A stretch of DNA of 64,000 nt from Martinezella tropici (GTDB lineage Bacteria; Pseudomonadota; Alphaproteobacteria; Rhizobiales; Rhizobiaceae): contig JUHI01000017.1 in assembly GCA_000799755.1 (NCBI GenBank), positions 62,001 through 126,000 of the forward strand. The letters run 5' to 3'. The position numbers and the translations under genes were made by a program. Positions 44,968 to 54,320 of the stretch are shown here, one piece after another (position 1 is the first letter of the stretch; the number at the start of each line of letters is the position of its first letter). The notes beneath the pieces are model-generated. The model made no database searches and had not been told where the DNA came from. It saw nothing but the letters and a program-made list of their open reading frames with translations.

Positions 44968-46590
44968 ATGATTCGTATCGAGAATATCAGCAAGCAGAAC
45001 AGCCACCGCATCCTCTTCATCGAGGCATCCGCGGCACTCAACAGGGGTGAGAGCGTCGGGCTCGTAGGGCCGAACGGCGCCGGCAAGACGACGCTTTTCC
45101 GCATGATCACCGGCCAGGAACTACCCGACGAAGGGCAGGTTTCCGTCGATAAGGGCGTCACGATCGGCTACTTCAATCAGGACGTCGGTGAAATGGAAGG
45201 CCGCAGCGCCGTTGCCGAAGTCATGGAGGGCGCCGGCCCTGTCAGCGCCGTTGCCGCCGAGCTGCGCGAGCTGGAAGCCGCGATGAGCGATCCGGACCAG
45301 GCCGACAGGATGGACGAGATCATCGAGCGCTATGGCGAGGTTCAGGCCCGCTATGAGGAACTGGACGGCTATGCGCTGGAGGGCCGCGCCCGCGAAGTGC
45401 TGGCCGGCCTGAGCTTCACCCAGGAGATGATGGACGGCGATGTCGGCGGACTTTCGGGCGGCTGGAAGATGCGCGTGGCGCTCGCCCGCATCCTGCTGAT
45501 GCGCCCCGACGTCATGCTGCTCGACGAACCGAGCAACCATCTCGACCTCGAAAGCCTGATCTGGCTCGAATCCTTCCTGAAGGGTTACGAGGGCGCGCTT
45601 CTGATGACGTCGCACGACCGTGAGTTCATGAACCGCATCGTCAGCAAGATCATCGAGATCGATGCCGGCAACCTGACCAGCTATTCGGGCGACTATGAGT
45701 TCTACGAGCAGCAGCGGGCGCAAAACGAAAAGCAGCAGCAGGCGCAGTTCGAGCGCCAGCAGGCCATGCTCGCCAAGGAAATCAAGTTCATCGAGCGCTT
45801 CAAGGCGCGCGCTTCGCATGCCTCGCAGGTGCAGAGCCGCGTGAAGAAGCTGGAAAAGATCGACCGCGTCGAGCCGCCGAAGCGCCGCCAGACGGTCGCC
45901 TTCGAATTTCAGCCGGCACCCCGCTCGGGCGAAGACGTGGCCGTGCTGAAGAATGTCTACAAGAAATACGGCAGCCGCAGCATCTATGAAGGACTGGATT
46001 TCATGGTTCGCCGCCGCGAACGCTGGTGCATCATGGGCATCAACGGCGCCGGCAAATCCACGCTTTTGAAACTGGTGGCTGGCTCGACGCAACCGGATGA
46101 GGGCAGCGTCGCCCTCGGCGCGAGCGTCAAGATGGGATATTTCGCCCAGCACGCCATGGATCTGCTCGACGGCGAGCGCACCGTGTTTCAGCAACTCGAA
46201 CACGATTTTCCGCAGGCAGGCCAAGGCGCACTGCGGGCGCTGGCCGGTTGCTTCGGCTTCTCCGGCGACGATGTGGAAAAGAAGTGCCGGGTGCTGTCGG
46301 GCGGCGAGAAGGCGCGGCTCGTCATGGCCATCATGCTCTTCGACCCGCCGAACCTGCTGATCCTGGACGAGCCGACGAACCATCTCGATCTCGACACCAA
46401 GGAAATGCTCATCCATGCGTTGTCGCAATATGAAGGGACGATGCTGTTCGTCTCGCACGACCGACATTTCCTGGCGGCGCTCTCCAACCGCGTGCTGGAG
46501 CTGACGCCCGAAGGCGTCCACCAATATACCGGCGGCTACACGGAATATGTGGAGCGCACCGGCTACGAGGCGCCCGGTCTCAGGAGCTGA
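44968..46590 (+). CDS. ABC-F family ATPase
   Basis: 540 residues, two ABC domains on one chain and no membrane part. First domain: Walker A GPNGAGKTT, signature LSGGWKMRVALAR, Walker B MLLDEPSNHLDLE. Linker rich in Gln/Lys/Arg. Second domain: GINGAGKST, LSGGEKARLVM, LILDEPTNHLD. ABC-F proteins act on ribosomes, adjusting elongation or protecting from antibiotics; this looks like a housekeeping Uup/YheS-like member. Stops 17 bp from the convergent motor operon. Confidence 0.9.
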   Translation: MIRIENISKQNSHRILFIEASAALNRGESVGLVGPNGAGKTTLFRMITGQELPDEGQVSVDKGVTIGYFNQDVGEMEGRSAVAEVMEGAGPVSAVAAELRELEAAMSDPDQADRMDEIIERYGEVQARYEELDGYALEGRAREVLAGLSFTQEMMDGDVGGLSGGWKMRVALARILLMRPDVMLLDEPSNHLDLESLIWLESFLKGYEGALLMTSHDREFMNRIVSKIIEIDAGNLTSYSGDYEFYEQQRAQNEKQQQAQFERQQAMLAKEIKFIERFKARASHASQVQSRVKKLEKIDRVEPPKRRQTVAFEFQPAPRSGEDVAVLKNVYKKYGSRSIYEGLDFMVRRRERWCIMGINGAGKSTLLKLVAGSTQPDEGSVALGASVKMGYFAQHAMDLLDGERTVFQQLEHDFPQAGQGALRALAGCFGFSGDDVEKKCRVLSGGEKARLVMAIMLFDPPNLLILDEPTNHLDLDTKEMLIHALSQYEGTMLFVSHDRHFLAALSNRVLELTPEGVHQYTGGYTEYVERTGYEAPGLRS

Positions 46591-46607
46591 TATCAGCAGA
46601 ACCGACG

Positions 46608-47621
46608 CTATTGCGTGTTGGCCGAGGGCACAGCGCCGGCGTTGATCACCGCCACGGGCGCTGTCCTGCCACGCACACGGATTTCGATGCGGCGGCGTGA
46701 CTCGACGGCGCCGCGCTGGCCGGAGGTGACGGTATCGCCGGGCAGGATCAGTTGCGCGGCGGACATCGGCAGGATGGTGGCATCCTTCAGCTTCGGATTG
46801 GCCCGTAGCACATTGGCAACGGCAATGGCGCGGGCAAGACCAAGGCCGGCATTGTCAGCTGGCAGCAGTGCCGAGACCGGCAGCCTGCCGTCCATCGCGC
46901 TGATGATCGTATCGTCCAGATTGGATTTTTCCCGCGCCACCGGCTGTTCGTCGGTGTGGCCGATCACTTCGACGATATTGGCGCCATAGAGGCTCAGATT
47001 GCTGGCGATTTCGTCCGTGATCGTCGTGCTGAGAAGCTGGGAGAAGGTGCCCGTGAGCTCTGCGCTTCCTGATTGGAAATAGTTCTTCTTGGCATCGTCG
47101 AGATTGATGATGGGCGGCCAGTCGTGCATGCCCTTTCCACCGCCACTGTCGGCCAGAAGCTTGTTGACCTCGTCGGGCGCTGACGCCAGCGAGACGCCGT
47201 GTTGCTTCAGAACGGCCGCGACCTTGGACAGCGACTGCAGATCGGCCGATGTCGCGCCCTGATCCGCCATGCTGTCGAGCGTCTCTTTCGCCAGCACCAG
47301 TTCCCGCCATTGCTTGTCCACCACGGCTTTGTCGGCGGCTGACAGATCGCTGGAGACGACCTTGGACTGCAGCAGGACGATCTCGGCCGCCTGCTCCGCC
47401 CGCTTCTTCTCCAGCACGGCGACCTGCTGCTCAGCTTTCTCAAGCTTGCGCTCGACTTCGTAGCGCTTGTTTCTCTCTGCCGAAATCAAGGCGGCCGCCA
47501 CGAGCAGAAGACAAAACACCAGGAGCAACATGGATTCGGCCATCGTCAGGCCAAGGATGAGACCACGATTGTAGCCCCTATGCTCCAGTTTCGGCTGCGT
47601 GTCCGAGCCTTCTGTTACCAT
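46608..47621 (-). CDS. MotB/ZorB-like protein: one membrane helix plus OmpA-type domain
   Basis: 337 residues. A short cytoplasmic N-terminus leads to one helix (about 20-46) with AESMLLLVFCLLL, aligning with the A-D-x-M-x-LLL pattern of MotB and placing an acidic residue (E29) where the ion-binding Asp sits. A coiled-coil stretch (about 50-150) follows, then an OmpA-type peptidoglycan-binding domain (about 205-325) with VIGHTDEQPV, LGLARAIAVANVL and SRRRIEIRV. Start: ATG at 47621 is preferred; a GTG three codons earlier is possible. Overlaps the upstream gene end by 7 bp. Last gene of the operon; predicted to anchor a stator to peptidoglycan. Confidence 0.72.
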   Translation of the reverse strand: MVTEGSDTQPKLEHRGYNRGLILGLTMAESMLLLVFCLLLVAAALISAERNKRYEVERKLEKAEQQVAVLEKKRAEQAAEIVLLQSKVVSSDLSAADKAVVDKQWRELVLAKETLDSMADQGATSADLQSLSKVAAVLKQHGVSLASAPDEVNKLLADSGGGKGMHDWPPIINLDDAKKNYFQSGSAELTGTFSQLLSTTITDEIASNLSLYGANIVEVIGHTDEQPVAREKSNLDDTIISAMDGRLPVSALLPADNAGLGLARAIAVANVLRANPKLKDATILPMSAAQLILPGDTVTSGQRGAVESRRRIEIRVRGRTAPVAVINAGAVPSANTQ

Positions 47622-48553
47622 AGATGCCACCAGCGTTTTCGCGGTTCGGCTTCTATTTCGGACGCGACGCGATCATCGGCTTCCGGCTTCGGCAGCGGCG
47701 CCTGCCCCATCGCTTCCGCCATGCGTCCGAGCGCCAGTTCGATGTTGCGCAGCGGCTGCAATTGCGCCTCCGACATCTCCTTGATCGCGGTAATCGCCGG
47801 CGCCAGTTCGGCGCGCACGACATCCTCCGGCGAGCGGATCTCCTCCAGCTTCCTGCCGACATTCTCGACGGCGGCGCCGAAGGTGCCGATGATCTCCGAA
47901 AGCTGCGATGTCGTCGCCGTCAGCTGCGCGGCGGCGTCATTGATGGGGGTTACCGCCTGCTTCGCCAGCATTTCCAGGATCTTGTTGATCTCCTGGCCGT
48001 TGCGCTCGGCCTGCCGCGCAATCTCCTCGAACCCTTCCGACAGCATCTGGTTGCTGACGCGCCGGTAATGCGAGAATTCGCGCGACGAGGAATCGAGTTC
48101 GGTTCGAACCCGCCGCGTCATCTCGGCAAGCTCGTGGCGCACGCTGCGCTCGATGTCGATCGGATCGCGCCGCATCTGGTTGAAGAGAATGCGCAGCGTC
48201 ACGCCGGCGATGGTCGAGGTAACGGCGATGCCGAAATTGCGAACGATGGTTTCGATCGATGTTTCGCCGGCGAAGAGATAGAGCGATACGCCGAGGCTCG
48301 AGAGGGTGAACAGGAAACCCATATAATAGAGATTGTCGCCCGCCTGCTCGTTGTGCAGCCGAAATCCGGCAACGGCCAGCGACACAATGAAGTAAATCGC
48401 CATCAGCACCAGCGGCACGCCTGTCACGATCGGCAGCGACCAACCCATGAGCTTCGACGACCAGATGAAGATCATGCCGGCAATGGTGATGGAGGCGAAA
48501 AGCACCATCGGCCCGTAATCCCGGATGAGATATCTGGCGTCGGTATTGGCCAT
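47615..48553 (-). CDS. MotA/ZorA-like polytopic membrane protein with coiled-coil tail
   Basis: 312 residues. Four predicted helices (about 13-33, 38-63, 75-95, 104-123). The last, FGIAVTSTIAGVTLRILF, with small and hydroxyl residues lining one face, resembles the MotA/TolQ/ZorA pore helix. A cytoplasmic tail of about 190 residues is heptad-rich and ends in basic aromatic KRWWHLW. Start overlaps the preceding stop (TGATG). Pairing with the downstream MotB-like gene suggests an ion-driven stator. Similarity is by topology and short motifs, so the family call needs a profile search. Confidence 0.62.
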   Translation of the reverse strand: MANTDARYLIRDYGPMVLFASITIAGMIFIWSSKLMGWSLPIVTGVPLVLMAIYFIVSLAVAGFRLHNEQAGDNLYYMGFLFTLSSLGVSLYLFAGETSIETIVRNFGIAVTSTIAGVTLRILFNQMRRDPIDIERSVRHELAEMTRRVRTELDSSSREFSHYRRVSNQMLSEGFEEIARQAERNGQEINKILEMLAKQAVTPINDAAAQLTATTSQLSEIIGTFGAAVENVGRKLEEIRSPEDVVRAELAPAITAIKEMSEAQLQPLRNIELALGRMAEAMGQAPLPKPEADDRVASEIEAEPRKRWWHLW

Positions 48554-49371
48554 CAGCGTATCCCCTCCAATCGCACGAAGCCGTCGAAATAACCGTTATT
48601 GCCCTTGATCCATTGCGCCCAGAAGTTTGCGAGGTCTTCCATGGTGAACTTGATGTTCGGCCGTTGAAAGGCGAGGATCTTGACCGTGACGCCATCCAGC
48701 GACGTGCGAAAACGGTCGTTTGCCGGGCTGTGCTGGTATTTCTGATAGGAGGCGCCGTCGCGGTAATTCGAGAAGGCGGGCGTGTGTTCGAGCATGTCGG
48801 AGGCAATATAAAGGCGCTTCGGGATACCGGCCGGCGCGTTGGCAAAAACCTCCAGATTGATCTTTTGAATGGCCGCCATGATCGGCGACAGCCTGCCGGA
48901 CTCGCCTGCTGTCAGCTTGCCCGCGATCTCGGTGAGCGGCTTCTGGAAGCCCTTCTCCCATCGTGCCTGCGCGAGCCGCGGATTGCTGGTCCATTCGTCG
49001 ACATTCGCACCACTTCCCGGATTGCAGCCGTGGAAGGTCTGGATCAGCTCGCCTTCCTTTTCGGTGAGCGCATAGATATCGATGGCCCCGCCGACCGGCA
49101 CATCCGCCACGATCTTCTGGAACTGGTTGCGGAGATCGAGCGCCGTCGAGTCGGCGATGGGATCGGTGACGTCGAGCAATATGGCCGTTTCCGCCTTCGG
49201 GCCGTCCACCGGGCAAAGCGACGCCTGATCGACGGCGACATTGCTGGCCGCCTTGTAACGCAGCCAACCATAGGCACCGACGATCCCGAGCGACAGGACC
49301 GCAAGGCAAACCGTTGCGATGATGAGACCGGCGGACCCGCCGCGCCGGCTACGCCGCTTGCGTCGCGCCAA
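48553..49371 (-). CDS. Membrane-anchored VWA-like protein
   Basis: 272 residues. Very basic N-terminus (ARRKRRSRRGG), one helix (about 13-33), and a large C-terminal domain predicted outside the membrane. AETAILLDVTDPIAD looks like the first strand and metal-site loop of a von Willebrand A fold (D-x-T in place of D-x-S-x-S), and RLYIASDMLEHT like the later MIDAS Asp strand. A TTG start is chosen: CGGAG lies 7-8 bp before it and it gives a 23-bp overlap with the upstream gene. Possibly presents a regulatory or ligand-binding domain to the periplasmic part of the complex. Confidence 0.6.
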   Translation of the reverse strand: MARRKRRSRRGGSAGLIIATVCLAVLSLGIVGAYGWLRYKAASNVAVDQASLCPVDGPKAETAILLDVTDPIADSTALDLRNQFQKIVADVPVGGAIDIYALTEKEGELIQTFHGCNPGSGANVDEWTSNPRLAQARWEKGFQKPLTEIAGKLTAGESGRLSPIMAAIQKINLEVFANAPAGIPKRLYIASDMLEHTPAFSNYRDGASYQKYQHSPANDRFRTSLDGVTVKILAFQRPNIKFTMEDLANFWAQWIKGNNGYFDGFVRLEGIR

Positions 49372-50797
49372 GGATGCTCTCCGGGAAAAGATTATCGAGC
49401 TGGTGATATTTCTCGATGGCGCGCTCGAATTCGTCGCCGATCCGCTTGATCTGCTCCGAAAGCTCCGCCTGCGCACTCTGGATGCGCGATCCCAGCACCT
49501 TATCGTCCCACTCCTCCTCGGTGCGGATGACAGGCGTCAGACGCTCCATCCTGTACGCAGCCTTGAAATAGGAGGGCTCAGGCTCGCTTCGCGCAGCCCG
49601 GTTGGCGTCGCGATAGGAGGTGAGCAGCACATTGGCGGAACGCTCGAGGTGGTTCTGGTGTTCGGCAAAGAGCCCCGCCGTCCTCGCGCGATGGGCGATG
49701 ATGGCGGCCGTTTCCTGCCGGCGAAGGGAAAGATCACGGATGATCTCCTCGATCTTGCTGTTGTGCTCATCGCGGATTTCGCGGAGATCCTCGATCAGAT
49801 CCAGCTTGCGGTCGATATAATTGTCCCGCGCCGCATCGAGACGCTTCTGCACGCCGGCAAAACCCGGATAGGGATCGGTCAGATAGCAGCCATCGATGAA
49901 GGCGACGAGCGAGAACATCAGGCCGATGGCAAAGAGCATCCAGGAGTTCAGCTCCTGCAGCCCGAGGGGTGCCGCCTTAAGGCGTTGGATCACCTCGGCG
50001 CCAGCCCCGCTCAAAATCGTCGCCGAGACTTCGCGGTAATGCGCCAATGCAATGTTGATGCCCAGCGCGACGGCGACATAGGCGACAAGCCCGAGGAGGC
50101 CAAGCAGCTTCAGTGCAAAGGAGCGATGCACCAGAAAGCGCACGCAGAAGAAGGAGAACATCAGTGCCGTGCCGATGTTCAGGAAGGCGAAGGCTGCCGC
50201 TTCCGTCACACCGCCGACGAGACCCTGTTCGCTTCCCTTGGCGAGAAAACTGCCGTTCATCACCATTTCGATGAGCACGAGGAAAACGATGAGCGAAACC
50301 TTGAAGCCCCATGCCGCCCGGCTGGAAACCTTTGCTGCCCGCTGCAGCTTGTGCTTCGCCTTGAAGCCGACCATTTCGTCCTCGGCGGTCTTCAGGTTGC
50401 GGCGCAGACCATGCAGTTCATCGACGCCGCTTGCCACCTCCGCCTTGAAATCCGAGACGCTGGACGCGTTCGCCTGACGGATCAGCCCGAACTGCCCTTC
50501 GAAATCGAGATTGCGCAGGCGGCTGTCGAAGGTCTGGAACTGATCTTCGAGGATCTGGTAGGAGCTTTTCTTCTCCGCCTCCACCCAGGCGACGATACGC
50601 TGCTCCGTCTCGTCATGCGATTGCGCATCGGGCGGCGGCCGGTTCTGCCGGCCGGCAGCGGCTCCTTTTTCCTTCAGGTCGAGGGTCGCACCAAGCTTTT
50701 CGATATCGACGACGGGAAACACGTCCGTCGAGGCGCGGAAATCATGGCTGGTCTCCCGAACGCTATCCCAGAGACGGTTGAGGGCTTCGAAACGCAA
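49349..50797 (-). CDS. Four-helix membrane protein with coiled-coil ends (operon gene 1)
   Basis: 482 residues, no family recognised. N-terminal soluble coiled region (about 60-150), four helices (about 162-183, 199-221, 228-252, 284-304), then a long charged coiled coil (315-365 and 435-475). Start is TTG at 50797 with GGGGAAG upstream; no ATG fits the frame. First gene of the four-gene operon, so it may set the scaffold or act as the cytoplasmic effector end. Follows a SARP/TPR regulator gene on the same strand after 190 bp. Confidence 0.6.
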   Translation of the reverse strand: MRFEALNRLWDSVRETSHDFRASTDVFPVVDIEKLGATLDLKEKGAAAGRQNRPPPDAQSHDETEQRIVAWVEAEKKSSYQILEDQFQTFDSRLRNLDFEGQFGLIRQANASSVSDFKAEVASGVDELHGLRRNLKTAEDEMVGFKAKHKLQRAAKVSSRAAWGFKVSLIVFLVLIEMVMNGSFLAKGSEQGLVGGVTEAAAFAFLNIGTALMFSFFCVRFLVHRSFALKLLGLLGLVAYVAVALGINIALAHYREVSATILSGAGAEVIQRLKAAPLGLQELNSWMLFAIGLMFSLVAFIDGCYLTDPYPGFAGVQKRLDAARDNYIDRKLDLIEDLREIRDEHNSKIEEIIRDLSLRRQETAAIIAHRARTAGLFAEHQNHLERSANVLLTSYRDANRAARSEPEPSYFKAAYRMERLTPVIRTEEEWDDKVLGSRIQSAQAELSEQIKRIGDEFERAIEKYHQLDNLFPESILGATQAA

Positions 50798-50986
50798 CGA
50801 TCTTCCCCGGCGAATTCATCAACTTAGAAAGGACAATTGAGAGATCGATACCGCACTGGTTGTCCACGGTCCAGCGCGATGTGAGGAGGTTAGGATGCGA
50901 TTGTGGTAAAGGCTAGCCCAAGCCCGCAGCGATTGGAAAACATCCGACGGCAAGGACCAGCGCTCGCTCATCGCCACGGATCGCTG

Positions 50987-52906
50987 CTACGCCCTATGCG
51001 AACTCGGGATGGCGCGCCAGAAGCCGGCGCGACGCAGCCCCTCCCGATAGATGTCACGCTGCCATTCCTCCTTGAACGGGACGACCGAGACCCAGCGATC
51101 GACATCGAAATCCGGGTTGGTCTTGCGAACCCGCCTCACGAAGAAGCCCGCCTTCTCTTCGTCTCCGAGCATCGCCCAGCTCGCCGCCGAGATTCTGTCT
51201 GCCAGGCGTGTGTCCGCCATCCGACCGATATAATCGAGAGCGGTTTCGAACCGGCCAAGCGTGTAGCTCGCCACGGAAGCGGTCCAAAGATAGGTGTCGG
51301 GGCTCACGGGGTTGAGCGCAATGGCGGTTTCGATCTTCGTCAGCGCCAGATCCGGTCGTGAGGAGTGAAGCAGCGCTTCGGCATGATCGGCCATGATGCC
51401 GGCATGGCCCGGATTGAGGGCTTCGGCCAGTTTGAGCGCATCGATGCTCTCATCACTTTTTCTTTGGAAAAGCTTCGCCATGCCGAATTCGCGATAGCCA
51501 TCGGCAATATCACGCCGCGCCGCGATGGCCTGCATCGCATAATGTTCCGCCTCGCCCAGCAAGGCTGCATCGCTTCCCGATGTCAGCACCCATTCCTTGG
51601 AATAGGTGCGGGCGATTGAACTCAAGGCAGGGGCAAAATGGCTGCTGGTGCGCAACGCTGCTTCAAGCTCCCCGCGCGCCCTGTGCAGATTCGGCATCGA
51701 GAGGTGTTCGAGGTAGCGCTTGCCGGCGAGGTAGCGTTGATAGGCCGCAGGATTCTCTTCCAGATGGGCTCTCATCATCTCGCGGCGCTCTATCTGCCCG
51801 GCAAGAGACAGAACGATATGACGCCCGACGGTCCGTCTCTGCTCTTCCGGCGAGGACCGTCCGAGGCTGGTGCGCTCGGCCCAGATGATTTCATCGGTCG
51901 CGGCGTCGACCAGCTGCGAGAACAGCAGCGGCCCGTCATCACGAGCACTAAGCCGCATTTCGAGAATGTAGGAGCGGTCCCATTGATCGAAGGTCGCGAC
52001 GGCACGCTCTCCAACCCTACCGACCCGGATCGCCGTGCAGCGACCGGCGATTTCGAGACTGTCCAGCGCGCAGAAGCCAACGGTGATATCGTTTACCAGA
52101 GACGCGGCATCGTAATCCATGCCTTGCCTCTCCGCGGAAGGCAGCAACAGGAGAGGTATCCTTGCTCTTGGGCGGGCGACCTGACGCCCTTCACGATGGC
52201 GAATGGCATCCCCGGCTCGAATTTGCGAAGCATGCTCGTATTGTGCGGACCATGAATCCAGCAGTGCGGCACGCTGCTCGAAAATCCGCCTGAAATGCTC
52301 GACCTCACCTTCCGCATCGAATATCCGCAGCAGGATCCGAAGAATATCCCGATCCTCCGGGTCCAGGCCCAGGGCCAGGAGTGCCGCCTCCTTCACCAGG
52401 GCAACATCGTCCTTGGCATCCGCCTCGGCGGCAGCGACACCCAGCGCCTGCTTCAGCGCCGAAAGATGCCTGCCACCTTGAGCGGCACGCCAATGAAAGA
52501 AAATCGCGCTCTGGCAATCGACACCGCGAAGGAATTCGGCCTCAAGCGTTTTCGCCAGCAGTTTCAATCTTGCGAAGACCGGGCCGCCGTCTTGCGAGTG
52601 CGCAAACCAGAGATCGGAGCTCGCTGGAGGCGCTTCGAGCTCGACGGCTGTTTCGCTGAAACGAAGGAACGACCAACCGAGCTTATTCTGGCGGCTTCTG
52701 ATCCGCGAAACCAGCTTGCGAAGATTGACCTGCGCGCTGCCATTGTCGTCTCCCCACAAAAGCCGGGCGATCGTGCCGCGTGATGCGCCCGCCGTCGGCT
52801 CCAGCATCAGACAGACCAGGATCAGCAGACCTTTTTCAGGGAAGGAAACCTCGCAGCCGTCGCCGTCCAGAAGTTTCAAGCCGCCAAATGCCTGTAGTGA
52901 AAACAT
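50987..52906 (-). CDS. SARP-type regulator with OmpR-like wHTH and TPR repeats
   Basis: 639 residues. N-terminal OmpR/PhoB-type winged helix (FGGLKLLDGDGCEVSFPEK, RGTIARLLWGDDN, VNLRKLVSRIRSR; residues about 6-75), a BTAD-like helical region, a TolB-like middle part (SYILEMRLSARDDGPLLFSQ, then DAATDEIIWAERTS), and TPR-like repeats from about 400 (LKLAEALNPGHAGIMADHAE and others). Such regulators usually activate neighbouring genes on sensing protein or ligand signals. Start ATG 52906 or GTG 52918. Placed directly upstream of the four-gene membrane operon. Confidence 0.78.
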   Translation of the reverse strand: MFSLQAFGGLKLLDGDGCEVSFPEKGLLILVCLMLEPTAGASRGTIARLLWGDDNGSAQVNLRKLVSRIRSRQNKLGWSFLRFSETAVELEAPPASSDLWFAHSQDGGPVFARLKLLAKTLEAEFLRGVDCQSAIFFHWRAAQGGRHLSALKQALGVAAAEADAKDDVALVKEAALLALGLDPEDRDILRILLRIFDAEGEVEHFRRIFEQRAALLDSWSAQYEHASQIRAGDAIRHREGRQVARPRARIPLLLLPSAERQGMDYDAASLVNDITVGFCALDSLEIAGRCTAIRVGRVGERAVATFDQWDRSYILEMRLSARDDGPLLFSQLVDAATDEIIWAERTSLGRSSPEEQRRTVGRHIVLSLAGQIERREMMRAHLEENPAAYQRYLAGKRYLEHLSMPNLHRARGELEAALRTSSHFAPALSSIARTYSKEWVLTSGSDAALLGEAEHYAMQAIAARRDIADGYREFGMAKLFQRKSDESIDALKLAEALNPGHAGIMADHAEALLHSSRPDLALTKIETAIALNPVSPDTYLWTASVASYTLGRFETALDYIGRMADTRLADRISAASWAMLGDEEKAGFFVRRVRKTNPDFDVDRWVSVVPFKEEWQRDIYREGLRRAGFWRAIPSSHRA

Positions 52907-53137
52907 AGCTCCGCTCACAAGATCCGTGCGAAGCAGTGGTGGCTGAGAAGGTATTTCCGTTTCCCGTTAACCCCATTCGCGCTCTGACGAGTATGGTGAA
53001 ATTTCCATAAGACTGTAGTGTGTCGGAAGGTTTGGCGATTTTCAATTCCAATTGCCGGCAATCTGATAAACCACTCGCTAAATCATGGGCTCGACATATC
53101 TTTCCCGAGCACGCGACATCATTCGGAGCATCAAATC

Positions 53138-54154
53138 ATGACGCCCTCCCCCTTCAAGAACATCTGTGTCTATGGCGCCGGCGCACTGGGCGGCGCGATC
53201 GCGGCAAAACTCGCGTCCTCCACGAGCGCGCAGACACGAGTTTCGGTCGTTGCGCGCGGAGCCCATCTTGAGGCCATTCGAGCCGACGGCATAAGCCTCT
53301 GGGAAGCGGGTGTGGAGAGCCCTCTCATTGCGCAGATGACGGCAACGGCCGATGCGGGCGAGCTACCGCCACAGGATCTCGTCATCACCGGGCTCAAGGG
53401 GCATCAGCTTGCCGCAGCCGTACCCGGCATTGCAAAGCTGCTGCATTCCGGCACCCGCGTCGTCATGATCCTCAACGGCGTGCCTTGGTGGTATTTTCAC
53501 CGGGACCGACAAAGCGGCCATGCCGAGCATCAGATGGAAGAGCTGGACCCGAATGGCGATCTCTGGCGCCTGATCGGGCCGGAGCGCATCATCGGCTGTG
53601 TCGCCTATCAGGGAGCGGAGGTTGCCGCGCCCGGCGAGATCAGGCTCAGCAATAGCGGCCACTTCATCCTTGGCGAACCTTCCGGCGAAACGACGGCCGA
53701 TATCGAAGCAGTCGCGGCGCTGCTGCAGCAGGCCGGCGTGAAGGTCTCCATCTCCGCGCGAATTCGCGACGATATCTGGAGCAAACTGATGGGCAACGCC
53801 GCCTTTAATCCCATCAGCGCGCTCACACGCGGGTTGATGTCCGACATCATGGATGATCCGGCCCTCTCCGCGATGGTCGGCCAGGTGATGAGCGAGGTGA
53901 AGGCCGTCGCCGAAGCCCTGGGATCTCAGGTCGCCATGTCCGTTGAAGAACGCCTCGAACGCTCGCGACAGATCGGGCCGGTGCGCACCTCGATGCTGCA
54001 GGATCTGCTTGCCGGCAAGGCGCTGGAGATCACGCCGCTCGTCGGCGTCGTGGTCTCTCTCGGCAGGCTCGCGAATGTGCCGACGCCGGTCTCGGCGACC
54101 ATCCTCACGCTTGTCACCCAGCTCGACCGGAAGAACCAGCAAGGCGCGGGTTAG
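53138..54154 (+). CDS. 2-Dehydropantoate 2-reductase family protein
   Basis: 338 residues. N-terminal NAD(P)-binding YGAGALGGAIAAKL and the C-terminal ApbA domain with KLMGNAAFNPISALTRG (catalytic-type Lys and Asn). Several rhizobial paralogues exist, so this may be the pantothenate-pathway PanE or a reductase of other 2-oxo acids. The start at 53138 fits the Rossmann fold opening; a longer frame upstream is unlikely. Divergent from the SARP gene. Confidence 0.87.
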   Translation: MTPSPFKNICVYGAGALGGAIAAKLASSTSAQTRVSVVARGAHLEAIRADGISLWEAGVESPLIAQMTATADAGELPPQDLVITGLKGHQLAAAVPGIAKLLHSGTRVVMILNGVPWWYFHRDRQSGHAEHQMEELDPNGDLWRLIGPERIIGCVAYQGAEVAAPGEIRLSNSGHFILGEPSGETTADIEAVAALLQQAGVKVSISARIRDDIWSKLMGNAAFNPISALTRGLMSDIMDDPALSAMVGQVMSEVKAVAEALGSQVAMSVEERLERSRQIGPVRTSMLQDLLAGKALEITPLVGVVVSLGRLANVPTPVSATILTLVTQLDRKNQQGAG

Positions 54155-54320
54155 GCAAAGCAGCCCTCGAACTTCGAGCAGCAGGCAATCAGACCGGTTG
54201 CCGGGTCGAAGCCGAGGACGCCAACTCTTTATATCTCACTTACTTCTTCGCCTTTGGCCGCGAATGGATTTCCTATGACCTCCGGCGTTACGCTTGTGTC
54301 GGAATATGGAGATACACGCC

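Noticed and set aside
46608..50797. Canonical Zorya defence system
   Set aside because: Only ZorA/ZorB-like features are present; no ZorC, ZorD helicase-type or ZorE nuclease gene lies on either side.
49319..50827. 502-codon plus-strand frame opposite the motor operon
   Set aside because: The minus-strand proteins show membrane helices, coiled coils and overlapping starts; the plus-strand translation is Arg/His/Asp-rich without structure.
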